Source: a virus. Taken from it: DNA of 23,817 nt. The DNA lies in the IMG/VR virus record IMGVR_UViG_3300010883_011181, positions 1-23,817 of that record. One strand, written 5' to 3'. A program made the position numbers and the translations under genes. The notes beneath the pieces are model-generated. The model ran no database searches and was not told where the DNA came from. It saw only the letters and a program-made list of their open reading frames with translations. Positions 6,422 through 14,142 of this stretch are shown piece after piece. Numbering within the stretch: position 1 is the stretch's first letter; every line of letters begins with the position of its first letter.

Positions 6422-7426
6422 ATGAAACTTGAGTGGTTTACTCCACATTATATTCGTATAATGGCTCCTTCTAAAGATTCTAAAAATTATGATGAATGGG
6501 TGAGGAAATTAAAGCGATATCAGAGATTATGTACTAAATTTTTTTCAGTGTGTCTTGTTGATAGATTGGGAGAGTACAATTTTCTTTTTGAAACCCATTC
6601 TCAAGATACTATGATTCCCTTTGAGTATAAAAAAACAGATAGACTTGAAGATCTTTTATATGAAAGAGCATATGAATTAGCCAAGAAAAATGAAATTATT
6701 CAGTTTTTTTGGAGTGGTGGTATTGATTCTACAGCAGCATTATTAGTTCTTAAAGATGTGTGTCCTAAAGATCAATTTTTCATACAAATGACACCAACTT
6801 CTATTGAAGAAAATCCTTTAGTGTGGGAAAAGCTTGTCAAGAATCTTTCTCATAAAATTTATAAGGGCGAACATCTTTTTTCTGTAGCAAATACAAAATA
6901 TCTTGTAGTAGAGTGTGGTTCTGCTGATCAACTTTATAATTCAGCGACAAAGACGACAAAGCTATCGACAATGACAAATGTAAAACGAACTTGGTATATT
7001 AGACGAAGATTCGCATGTGGACATAGAAGATATCGTTTTTTTGCTCATTCTCCTCAACATCAATTAAAATTAGATAATATACAACCATTTTATGATTCAC
7101 CTGATATAGAACAATATTTTATGAATAAAATAATAGATGGTTCTTTAACATACACAGTAAGGGGGCAAGAGGATCCAAATCAAGATTTTACTTCTTCTAA
7201 ATGTGGTCCTATTTACAAAACAATGAAACAGGAATTGAGAGATATTTTAAGAGAGTTTGATAAAGATATGGGCGATAATTTATTGGGAGCATTATCATTG
7301 AGGCCTAATGAAAAATCTCTAGTACTTGCTCATGAAAAGGGAAATCCAAAATGGGGTGTTATGGCAATAACAGAGACAGGTAAAGTTATTCATTCGCTCA
7401 AAGTTAGAAGCAAAGAGGTGATGTAA
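6422..7426 (+). CDS. Asn-synthetase-like ATP-pyrophosphatase, subfamily A copy 1
   Basis: A 334-aa protein with the N-type ATP-pyrophosphatase PP-loop FFWSGGIDSTAALL (SGGIDST at 98-104), which binds the ATP pyrophosphate in asparagine synthetase-like enzymes that adenylate a carboxylate before amidation. There is no N-terminal glutaminase domain: no Cys2, and only ~95 unrelated residues before the loop. The second AsnB signature (GEGADELFGG type) is degenerate here, CGSADQLYNS at 165-174. The C-terminus ends in a small strand motif, GVMAITETGKVIHS, shared with the 10088 paralogue. The gene starts 5 nt after gp16 and abuts the next ATP-pyrophosphatase directly. A basic Arg-rich stretch (around 189-207) is unusual and might bind nucleic acid. 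Substrate unknown. Confidence 0.78.
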   Translation: MKLEWFTPHYIRIMAPSKDSKNYDEWVRKLKRYQRLCTKFFSVCLVDRLGEYNFLFETHSQDTMIPFEYKKTDRLEDLLYERAYELAKKNEIIQFFWSGGIDSTAALLVLKDVCPKDQFFIQMTPTSIEENPLVWEKLVKNLSHKIYKGEHLFSVANTKYLVVECGSADQLYNSATKTTKLSTMTNVKRTWYIRRRFACGHRRYRFFAHSPQHQLKLDNIQPFYDSPDIEQYFMNKIIDGSLTYTVRGQEDPNQDFTSSKCGPIYKTMKQELRDILREFDKDMGDNLLGALSLRPNEKSLVLAHEKGNPKWGVMAITETGKVIHSLKVRSKEVM

Positions 7427-8653
7427 TTGTCTAAAGTTGTTATTGCATTTAGTGACAAACATCTCCAAAGAATAATGAGTTTTTATAATCCTTTAGAGTT
7501 TGAAAAACATAGTTATGATGCTTCATATTATGCAAACATGCCAGAACAAGGTATACATCCATATACTTCACCGTTCTTTAGGGTTCCAGAATATTTTGAT
7601 AATTATCTTTATGCTTTAAGTTCTTTAGTACATTGTCCTGTACCATATGACCGTACTGAAGAATTTAATATGTTAAATTTTCATATAGACCCAATTCCAG
7701 AAGTAGATAAAAATTGGAATAGAACAATTGAAGAAGTTTTTATTGAACGAGCAGAAGAGATTTGGAATCTTAATAAACCAGTACGAGTTTGGTATTCTGG
7801 CGGAATAGATTCCACAGTAGTTCTTATAGCACTTCTTAGGACTAAGAAACCAGAACATGAACTAATAGTTTATCTCAGTGATTTATCTGTAAAAGAAAAT
7901 CCTTCTTTCTATGAAGTTCTTAAAAAAATGAATGATATTACCTTTCAGTGGAATGAGAGAAGTAACATATATGCTTTTGATAATTGGCGTGACAGTACAA
8001 TAAATGTAACAGGGGAAACAGGTGACCCTGTATATGGGAGTTTTGTAGTTGAACATCATATAGACGATGTAGATTCCCCTTGGAAAGATATGATAGAATG
8101 GAAAGATGCTCGATATATACTTAAAGATCAAGATTATAAAAAACCAAGATTTATGGAATTTGCAGAAAACTTTATAAAGAAGTGTCCATTTGAAGTTAGA
8201 ACTACTTTTGACTTTTCGTGGTGGTTAGCATTTTCCATAAAGTGGCAGTGGATAAATGCTAGAATATATGCTCAGTGTGATAATCCTTCTAATTGGCAAA
8301 ACATGATATCTTTTTATTCTTGTCCCGAAGTTCAAAAGTGGAGTATTGTCAATCATGATATGAAGCATAAAGGAACATGGAAGAGCTATAAATGGCCCTC
8401 AAAAGAGTTTATATATAATTATAATAAGGATGCTGATTATAGAGATAATAAAGTAAAAGAAAAAAGTTTACCTGATGCTGGAAGTTCACAAGCAGCGCAA
8501 AATATTCTTCTTATGACATCAGGGGAATATTATCAAAAGACAGAATATAAGAAATATGGAATTGGCGGATTGGACCCCGAAATGGCATTTTTAAATAAGT
8601 GGGATGTGTTCAATAAATCGTTATGGAAAAAATGGCAAAAGATAAAGTTGTAA
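7427..8653 (+). CDS. ATP-pyrophosphatase, subfamily B copy 1
   Basis: 408 aa. The PP-loop is VWYSGGIDSTVVLIALLRTK (SGGIDST at 124-130), preceded by the helix IEEVFIERAEEIWNL that all five paralogues share in some form. The position of the AsnB second motif is NVTGETGDPVYGS (193-205). The C-terminal half is subfamily-specific: a Trp-rich FDFSWWLAFSIKWQW segment, then WSIVNHDMKH, GTWK and YKWPSKEFIY, ending in KWDVFN and WKKWQK. I do not know a named family with this C-terminal half. The start is TTG at 7427, directly after the previous stop, with AGAGGTG 6 nt upstream. No glutaminase domain is present, so ammonia or another nucleophile would have to come from elsewhere. It overlaps the next copy by 31 nt. 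Confidence 0.75.
   Translation: MSKVVIAFSDKHLQRIMSFYNPLEFEKHSYDASYYANMPEQGIHPYTSPFFRVPEYFDNYLYALSSLVHCPVPYDRTEEFNMLNFHIDPIPEVDKNWNRTIEEVFIERAEEIWNLNKPVRVWYSGGIDSTVVLIALLRTKKPEHELIVYLSDLSVKENPSFYEVLKKMNDITFQWNERSNIYAFDNWRDSTINVTGETGDPVYGSFVVEHHIDDVDSPWKDMIEWKDARYILKDQDYKKPRFMEFAENFIKKCPFEVRTTFDFSWWLAFSIKWQWINARIYAQCDNPSNWQNMISFYSCPEVQKWSIVNHDMKHKGTWKSYKWPSKEFIYNYNKDADYRDNKVKEKSLPDAGSSQAAQNILLMTSGEYYQKTEYKKYGIGGLDPEMAFLNKWDVFNKSLWKKWQKIKL
7745..7828 (+). repeat. Near-identical 84-nt direct repeat in PP-loop region (other copy 9055-9138)
   Basis: The DNA around the PP-loop of the first two subfamily B genes matches over 84 nt with four differences, all synonymous (Lys AAA/AAG, Gly GGC/GGT, Ser TCC/TCT, Thr ACA/ACT). 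Flanking sequence is more divergent. This indicates recent duplication or gene conversion restricted to the catalytic segment. Confidence 0.85.
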
Positions 8654-9960
8654 TAGAACTAGGTGGTAGATTTGCGAATAGATTAGTTCGTTATTATAAT
8701 CCCCTTGAATTAGAACAACCACAACAGGAGTGGATACGAGACCCCATTCTTTCTGGCACTAATGTTTTAAATCCAAAAAATATCAAAGGGTGTAGGTCTA
8801 ATCAAGTATTTTGGTATAATAATATACCAGAGCCTGGCAAAAATCCATATTTTGGTATTGCTGATAGAGCTTATAGTTTATCTAGTCATAGAGAGGGTGA
8901 ATATTTTGGTAATTATATGAGAGTGCTCAGTGAATTAGTTAGATGTCCAATCCCCTATGATAGAACAGGTGAATTTAATGTTTATAATTATTTTATTGAT
9001 CCCATACCAAAAGTACCTCAAGGATGGAATAGAACTTTTGAAGAATTGGTTTTAGAACGAGCAGAAGAGATTTGGAATCTTAATAAGCCAGTACGAGTTT
9101 GGTATTCTGGTGGAATAGATTCTACTGTAGTTCTTATATCATTACTCAGAACAAAAAAACCAGAACATGAATTAATAGTATTTATGGGTGAACCCTCAAA
9201 AGTAGAAAATCCTATTTTTTTTGAGGTTCTTAAAAAAATGGATAATATTACAATTCAGTGGAACGATCCTAGTAATTTCTGGTCAATTGATAATTGGTGT
9301 GATGATTCAATAAATGTAACAGGAGAACCAGGCGATCAAGTATATGGAAGTTTTGTATTAGAAAATCATGAGGATGAAATAAATTCACATTGGTCTAATA
9401 TGTTACAATGGGAAGATTGTTGTTACATGTATAAGGAAGATGATTATAGACTTGATTATCACAGGCCAAGATTTATGGAATTTGCAGAAGAGTATATTAA
9501 AAAATGTCCATTTGAAATTAAAAATACTTTTGATTTTACTTGGTGGTTAGCATTTTCTATAAAGTGGCAATGGACTACAAGTTATATTCCATTTCATTTG
9601 GAAAACCCTTCTAATTGGCATAACATGATATCTTTTTATAATTTTCCAGAAATGCAGATGTGGAGTATTGTGAATCATGACTTGAAACATAGGGGGACTT
9701 GGAAAACATACAAGTGGCCCTCTAAAGAATTTATTTACGAATACAATAAGGATAATAATTACCTTAATAACAAAACTAAGGAAAAAAGTATACCGAAAAC
9801 AGTGTCAATGATTAACAAATTTGCACCCAACCATCTTTTAATGACTAGTGGTAAGTTTTATAAGAAGATAGATGATGGTTTAGATCCCGAAATATTGCGT
9901 TTAGACAAATGGGATATTTTTAATAAACCTGTGTGGAAAAAATGGCAGACGATGTTGTAA
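8623..9960 (+). CDS. ATP-pyrophosphatase, subfamily B copy 2
   Basis: 445 aa and the longest of the five. The N-terminus DKVVIELGG then NRLVRYYNPLE matches the other B copies but is followed by an extra ~45 residues (about 37-80) missing in copies 1 and 3. PP-loop SGGIDST at 162-168; second site NVTGEPGDQVYGS; then the B-specific FDFTWWLAFSIKWQW, WSIVNHDLKH, GTWK and YKWPSKEFIY, and the KWDIFN ... WKKWQ tail. The start may be ATG 8623 or ATG 8632; both lie inside the end of copy 1 (31- or 22-nt overlap) and neither has a clear Shine-Dalgarno, suggesting translational coupling. The stop is followed directly by a late promoter. Role: an ATP-dependent adenylation step inferred from the PP-loop; no substrate can be read. 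Confidence 0.75.
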   Translation: MEKMAKDKVVIELGGRFANRLVRYYNPLELEQPQQEWIRDPILSGTNVLNPKNIKGCRSNQVFWYNNIPEPGKNPYFGIADRAYSLSSHREGEYFGNYMRVLSELVRCPIPYDRTGEFNVYNYFIDPIPKVPQGWNRTFEELVLERAEEIWNLNKPVRVWYSGGIDSTVVLISLLRTKKPEHELIVFMGEPSKVENPIFFEVLKKMDNITIQWNDPSNFWSIDNWCDDSINVTGEPGDQVYGSFVLENHEDEINSHWSNMLQWEDCCYMYKEDDYRLDYHRPRFMEFAEEYIKKCPFEIKNTFDFTWWLAFSIKWQWTTSYIPFHLENPSNWHNMISFYNFPEMQMWSIVNHDLKHRGTWKTYKWPSKEFIYEYNKDNNYLNNKTKEKSIPKTVSMINKFAPNHLLMTSGKFYKKIDDGLDPEILRLDKWDIFNKPVWKKWQTML

Positions 9961-9963
9961 TTG

Positions 9964-9971
9964 TATAAATA
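9964..9971 (+). promoter_or_regulatory. T4-type late promoter TATAAATA (second ATP-pyrophosphatase/TRAP/gp17 unit)
   Basis: Perfect late octamer 3 nt after the stop of subfamily B copy 2. Transcription should begin near 9977, giving a leader of about 110 nt to the ATG at 10088. It would drive the A2 and B3 ATP-pyrophosphatases, the DctQMP transporter and, by read-through, gp17. Confidence 0.85.
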
Positions 9972-10020
9972 ACTCGAGCAGATAGGATATACTTTAGCAA
10001 GTAATAACCTTTAGTCTTAA

Positions 10021-10049
10021 AGAGACAATATAGTTAAGAGAGAGACAAT
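10021..10049 (+). repeat. AGAGACAAT direct repeats in the long 5' leader
   Basis: The 127-nt intergenic stretch 9961-10087 holds the late promoter, a weak CTTTA/TAAAG hairpin near 10011-10024, and two copies of AGAGACAAT with starts exactly 20 bp apart (10021-10029 and 10041-10049), followed by AGGA 6 nt before the ATG at 10088. The spacing puts the repeats on the same DNA face, as for a dimeric protein site, or they may act in the mRNA leader. No known element is recognised. Confidence 0.5.
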
Positions 10050-10087
10050 CTTTTTCTGCTCACTAAAAAATTGGACTAGGATATAGT

Positions 10088-11212
10088 ATGACTAAATTTT
10101 TAATGGTAAAAAAATCGTATAAAAATGCGTGGAAACGATATTTAAAAAATGAAAGCGGTGAATACGAAAATTTTTCGAAGGAATTTAAAGAAGAATTTCA
10201 TTTTAAGATTGAAGAAGAACAACAATATTTAAGAAAATATGCTAGACCGCATTATTGGTTTTTAAATGACCAGTTAGGAGAAAATGAATTTGTTGTTAAC
10301 ATGAGTGATGCTCATTTTAACGGTGCTGGTTTAAAATATGAATATACAAACAATCTCCCCTCCCTTAAAGATATTCTATTAGAAAGAGCTCAGAAAATTT
10401 CCAATATGGGTAAAAAGATTCAACTCTTTTACTCAGGTGGAATAGACAGTACAGCTGTACTTCTTGCTTTTTATGAAGTCTGTCCTAAAGATCAACTTGA
10501 AATTATTATGGCTGGGGGAGAACTAGCACCGAAAAATAATCCAAAAGCATTTAAAGATATAGTTCAACATTTAGATCATACTTTTACAGATTATCTTATG
10601 AGCGCTGCTGATTTAAGTCAACATGTTTATACTACAGGGTGTGAAGCAGATAGACTATTCGGTGCTGATGGATATACTCTGTTGATGGAACATGCTCAGC
10701 GAGATGGGGATGATTATAAAATAGATGAAGAGTCAGCGCCCACGACAGATTCACCAGAAAATTGGCAGTGGAATTGGGATAGGTGGTGGGGGATAACCAG
10801 ACATACCTACTTAACACAATCCTTTAGACTTCTATCAGACATTTCACAAGAAAAAATAGATATAGAAAATTATCAACCATTATTTTTTGATAAACGGGTA
10901 CAACAGTTTGCAATAAATTTGCATATTGATAAAGAGCATAAATGGTATAATTCAGGCGAAAGAGCAGATAAAGAACGGTATCGACAAGGTAAGATATGGA
11001 TACGGGATTTTATTTATGAAATGAGTGGCGATAGAGAATATGCTTATGGCAGTGGAAATACAAAGACTGCAGCAAAGGATTTTGATAAAAGAAAAGGAAG
11101 CGTTATGCCAATGGTCTTTAATGTTATTGCTATTACCGAAGACGGCACAATTGTTCATCATAAAAATATTATGGACTATATGAACGCTGATTGTTTAACT
11201 ATAGATGTATAA
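10088..11212 (+). CDS. Asn-synthetase-like ATP-pyrophosphatase, subfamily A copy 2
   Basis: 374 aa. PP-loop LFYSGGIDSTAVLL (SGGIDST at 116-122) and the clearest AsnB-type second motif in the set, GCEADRLFGAD at 184-194 (compare GEGADELFGGY), support an asparagine-synthetase-like synthetase domain that forms an acyl-adenylate. It shares VCPKDQ after the PP-loop and a final NVIAITEDGTIVHH segment with the 6422 copy, defining subfamily A. The first ~90 residues are a charged, Lys/Glu-rich region with no glutaminase motif. A Trp-rich insertion NWQWNWDRWWG occurs near residues 222-232. ATG 10088 has AGGA 6 nt upstream and a late promoter 116 nt upstream. It overlaps the B3 gene by 8 nt, repeating the A-then-B arrangement of the first cluster. 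Confidence 0.8.
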   Translation: MTKFLMVKKSYKNAWKRYLKNESGEYENFSKEFKEEFHFKIEEEQQYLRKYARPHYWFLNDQLGENEFVVNMSDAHFNGAGLKYEYTNNLPSLKDILLERAQKISNMGKKIQLFYSGGIDSTAVLLAFYEVCPKDQLEIIMAGGELAPKNNPKAFKDIVQHLDHTFTDYLMSAADLSQHVYTTGCEADRLFGADGYTLLMEHAQRDGDDYKIDEESAPTTDSPENWQWNWDRWWGITRHTYLTQSFRLLSDISQEKIDIENYQPLFFDKRVQQFAINLHIDKEHKWYNSGERADKERYRQGKIWIRDFIYEMSGDREYAYGSGNTKTAAKDFDKRKGSVMPMVFNVIAITEDGTIVHHKNIMDYMNADCLTIDV

Positions 11213-12407
11213 TTTGGATGATCCTCCACTGGATAAAGTAATTATAGCATGTGGTGCAGCGAATAAACGTCTAGTTCGACATTTTAATCCTTTAGACTTT
11301 GCAAAACCACAAGAAGAGTATACTGGTAGATTTCAACGAATACCAGAACGCTTTGATAATTATCTTTATGCATTGGGACAACTAGTAAATTGTCCCAATC
11401 CATATGATCGTACAGATCGTTTTAATATTTTAAATTATCATATTACTCCAATATGGCCTTTTCCTGATGGATGGAATGAAACATTTGAAGAAGTTTTTCT
11501 TCAACGTGCTGCAAGCATTTGGACAAAGAATAAACCTATCCGCTTGTGGTGGTCAGGGGGTATAGATTCAACTACCGCATTAGTAGCATTACTCAGAACA
11601 AAAAAACCAGAACATGAATTAATCGTGTATATGGGAGATCCTTGTGTAGAAGAAAATCCTAATATGTATGATAAGATTAAAAAAATGGATGATGTTAAAA
11701 TTCAATGGAATGATGCTAATAATATCTGGTCTTTCGATAATTTTACGGATGGTACTATAAATGTAACGGGTGAACCAGGCGATCCTTTTTATGGCTCCTA
11801 TGTTGTAGAAAATCATATTGATGAAATTAATAACCCTTGGACCGATATGCTTCAGTGGGAAGATATTAACCTTGTTGTTAAACCAGAAAATTTTTCAAAG
11901 TTTATGGAATTTGCTGAAATCTTCAATTCAAAATGTCCTTTCGAAGTTAAAACTGTTTTTGATTTTACATGGTGGTTAGCATTTGCTATTAAGTGGCAGT
12001 GGATAGTTGCTAGATTTTATCCCTTTATGGATAACCCATCTAGATGGCAAAATATGATATCATTTTACAATTGTGATACGATACAGTGGTGGAGTATTAT
12101 CAATCATGATCTAAAACACAAAGGAACATGGAAAACCTATAAATGGCCCTCAAAAGAATTTATCTATAATTATAATAAAGATGCTGATTATAGAGATAAC
12201 AAGGTAAAAGAACGGAGTATGCCTAAGACATTACCAAACCATCAGGGACATTATAATCTACATCTTCTTATGGCATCAGGAGAATATTTTAATCAAACAG
12301 AAGAAGAAGTTTATGGTATTAAGGGAATAGACCCCGAGCTCGCACTTTATCATAAGTGGGATATATTTAATGAAGATTTATGGAAGAAATGGAAAAAGAT
12401 GTTATGA
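11205..12407 (+). CDS. ATP-pyrophosphatase, subfamily B copy 3
   Basis: 400 aa, with all subfamily B landmarks: DKVIIACG at the N-terminus, PP-loop LWWSGGIDSTTALVALLRTK (SGGIDST at 117-123), NVTGEPGDPFYGS, FDFTWWLAFAIKWQW, WSIINHDLKH, GTWK, YKWPSKEFIY and the KWDIFN ... WKKWKK end. Its C-terminal stretch NYNKDADYRDNKVKE is identical to copy 1 but differs from copy 2, whereas around the PP-loop copies 1 and 2 are closest, a mosaic relationship. The start overlaps the A2 gene by 8 nt with no visible Shine-Dalgarno. Its stop overlaps the DctQ start (ATGA), so it is physically and probably translationally linked to the TRAP transporter. Confidence 0.76.
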   Translation: MYNLDDPPLDKVIIACGAANKRLVRHFNPLDFAKPQEEYTGRFQRIPERFDNYLYALGQLVNCPNPYDRTDRFNILNYHITPIWPFPDGWNETFEEVFLQRAASIWTKNKPIRLWWSGGIDSTTALVALLRTKKPEHELIVYMGDPCVEENPNMYDKIKKMDDVKIQWNDANNIWSFDNFTDGTINVTGEPGDPFYGSYVVENHIDEINNPWTDMLQWEDINLVVKPENFSKFMEFAEIFNSKCPFEVKTVFDFTWWLAFAIKWQWIVARFYPFMDNPSRWQNMISFYNCDTIQWWSIINHDLKHKGTWKTYKWPSKEFIYNYNKDADYRDNKVKERSMPKTLPNHQGHYNLHLLMASGEYFNQTEEEVYGIKGIDPELALYHKWDIFNEDLWKKWKKML

Positions 12408-12856
12408 TAACCCTAGTAAAATTTTATGCTTGGTTTATATTAGCAATAGTTCTATTAATTGTTTCCAATGTATTAGGTAGATATTTCTTTGATTTACGAT
12501 TTGATTTTGCAGTTGATGTTTCTTGGCAATTATATGGAATGTTAATTATACTAGGGGCAAGTTATAGTCTCGCAAAGGGTACTCATATAAGAACCGATAT
12601 CTATTGGAACCGTTTTTCAGATAAAACTAAAGCATTAATTGATTTGGGGGGATATTGTTTGTTCTTTCCTACTTTTGGTATCCTTTCTTATATTTCAGCA
12701 TTAGACACATATAAGAGCATTTTAATTAACGAAAAGAGCTCTGCAACCATGTCTCAATTAATAATATGGCCTTTGAAAATAGGGATAACTTTTGGTTTAC
12801 TTTTATTGTTATATCAAGGATTTATTGAAATGAGGAAATGCATTAAACGATGTTAG
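12404..12856 (+). CDS. dctQ: TRAP transporter small permease DctQ
   Basis: About 150 aa with four predicted membrane helices, the DctQ/YiaM size and topology: helix 1 ending in the conserved NVLGRYFF, helix 2 in WQLYGMLIILGASYSLAKG followed by THIRTDIYW (the family's G-x-H-[IV]-R-x-D signature), and two C-terminal helices. DctQ pairs with DctM in the inner membrane and docks the periplasmic binding protein in Na+-driven organic acid uptake. ATG 12404 forms an ATGA overlap with the preceding stop; an in-frame ATG at 12380 would add 8 charged residues encoded by the out-of-frame tail of the previous gene and is less likely. It overlaps dctM by 7 nt. A complete, intact gene. Confidence 0.9.
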   Translation: MITLVKFYAWFILAIVLLIVSNVLGRYFFDLRFDFAVDVSWQLYGMLIILGASYSLAKGTHIRTDIYWNRFSDKTKALIDLGGYCLFFPTFGILSYISALDTYKSILINEKSSATMSQLIIWPLKIGITFGLLLLLYQGFIEMRKCIKRC

Positions 12857-14106
12857 CGATTGTTATGTTGGTGTCAATGATATTGGGTATCTTTGTTGGT
12901 ATTCCTGTCAGTTTCACTCTTATATTTCTTGCATTAGGATTTGGATACGTCAGTATGGGAGAGAATGTTTTCGATCTCGCATACTATAATCTTGTCGGCG
13001 GGTTATCAAACGAAGTGTTTATGGCAATACCCATGTTTATATTCATGGGGTATATCTGTGAACGCGCAGGTCTAATAGAAGGTTTATTCGACAGTCTAAA
13101 AAAGATTACTGGAAATTTATATTTTGTTGTTATAGTTATCGCAGTTTTAATAAGTCTTGCTACAGGAGTTGTGGGCGCGTCTGTTACTCTGTTAGGAATT
13201 ATGGCAGCACCTCAAATGATGAGACTAGGTTATAATCCAAAACTAACTGCTGGAGTCATCGCTGGTGGGGGTTCTTTGATTATGATACCGCCTTCTGTGC
13301 CTCTTATTGTTATGGCACCGACCATGAATATTAGTATTATTGATTTGTATGCTGGAAGTCTAATACCAGGCCTGATGATTGCAGTAATGTATATTATATA
13401 TTGTTTTCTTGTTGATAAGACAGAGAAGCCCCCGACAGAACTTTCTATTAAAAATATTGGTAGAGCTCTTCTTGATATACTTCCACTTGCACTTCTTATA
13501 TCTGCCGTGTTGGGATCGATGCTGTTTGGACTTGCAACGTCTACTGAAGCAGGAGCATTTGGTGCGGTTGGTGCTTTATTACTTGCATGTAGGAAACTTA
13601 CATTTACTACTTTACAGGAAGCACTATTGAAAACATGTGATACGTCTGCTGTTGTGATGTTACTTGCAATTGCATCTACTATTTTTGGAGCAGTATTCAC
13701 TTCTTTGGGTGGAGATACAATTATAGTAAATTCACTTAATTCTCTACCCATACCACCTTGGGCTTTAGTTGGGTGTATATTAGCTTTATGTCATTTGTTG
13801 GGTTGGCCTTTTGAATGGCCTGTGGTAGTATTGGTATTTGTTCCAATATTTATGCCTGCTCTTGTTGCATCAGGCGTAGATATGTTATGGTTCGCAGTTT
13901 GTTTGGGTATTGTTATTCAGACTGCATATCTGACTCCGCCAGTTGCTCTAACGTCTTATTATTTGAAACAGGTAATGCCGGAATGGGATTTGAGTATGAT
14001 ATTTAAAGCAATGATGCCATTTATGTGGATACAGGTTCTTGCGGTTATTATATTGTTTTTCATACCCAGTATTGCAACTTGGCTTCCGGACCTACTAAAT
14101 AAATAA
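12850..14106 (+). CDS. dctM: TRAP transporter large permease DctM
   Basis: 418 aa, the usual DctM length (about 425), hydrophobic along its whole length with roughly a dozen membrane helices. Family motifs are present: FMAIPMFIFMGYICERAGL, the GVIAGGGSLIMIPPSVPLIV loop with the Pro-Pro-Ser that lies at the substrate/Na+ site region, MNISIIDLYAGSLIPG, a STEAGAFGAVGALLL half-repeat counterpart, and TAYLTPPVALTSYYL near the end. DctM is the ion-transporter-superfamily subunit that carries substrate with Na+. The start overlaps the dctQ stop, with GAGGAA 12 nt upstream. No frameshift or stop interrupts the gene, so it looks functional. It is followed by dctP after 36 nt. Confidence 0.93.
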   Translation: MLAIVMLVSMILGIFVGIPVSFTLIFLALGFGYVSMGENVFDLAYYNLVGGLSNEVFMAIPMFIFMGYICERAGLIEGLFDSLKKITGNLYFVVIVIAVLISLATGVVGASVTLLGIMAAPQMMRLGYNPKLTAGVIAGGGSLIMIPPSVPLIVMAPTMNISIIDLYAGSLIPGLMIAVMYIIYCFLVDKTEKPPTELSIKNIGRALLDILPLALLISAVLGSMLFGLATSTEAGAFGAVGALLLACRKLTFTTLQEALLKTCDTSAVVMLLAIASTIFGAVFTSLGGDTIIVNSLNSLPIPPWALVGCILALCHLLGWPFEWPVVVLVFVPIFMPALVASGVDMLWFAVCLGIVIQTAYLTPPVALTSYYLKQVMPEWDLSMIFKAMMPFMWIQVLAVIILFFIPSIATWLPDLLNK

Positions 14107-14142
14107 GAACAGTGAATTTATAAAAGATTGAAGGGGTTAATT

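Noticed and set aside
6422-12407. ATP-pyrophosphatases as QueC-type DNA modification enzymes
   Set aside because: QueC also has a PP-loop, but these proteins lack its C-terminal Cys zinc cluster, and no QueD, QueE, FolE or transglycosylase genes are in the window.
6422-12407. Full-length glutamine-dependent asparagine synthetase (asnB)
   Set aside because: None of the five proteins begins with the Cys2 glutaminase domain; only the synthetase-type PP-loop half is visible, so I did not use the asnB name.
13230-13751. 173-codon open frame antisense to dctM
   Set aside because: It is a shadow of the hydrophobic dctM coding strand, with no start signal, no recognisable protein and full overlap with a strong conserved gene.
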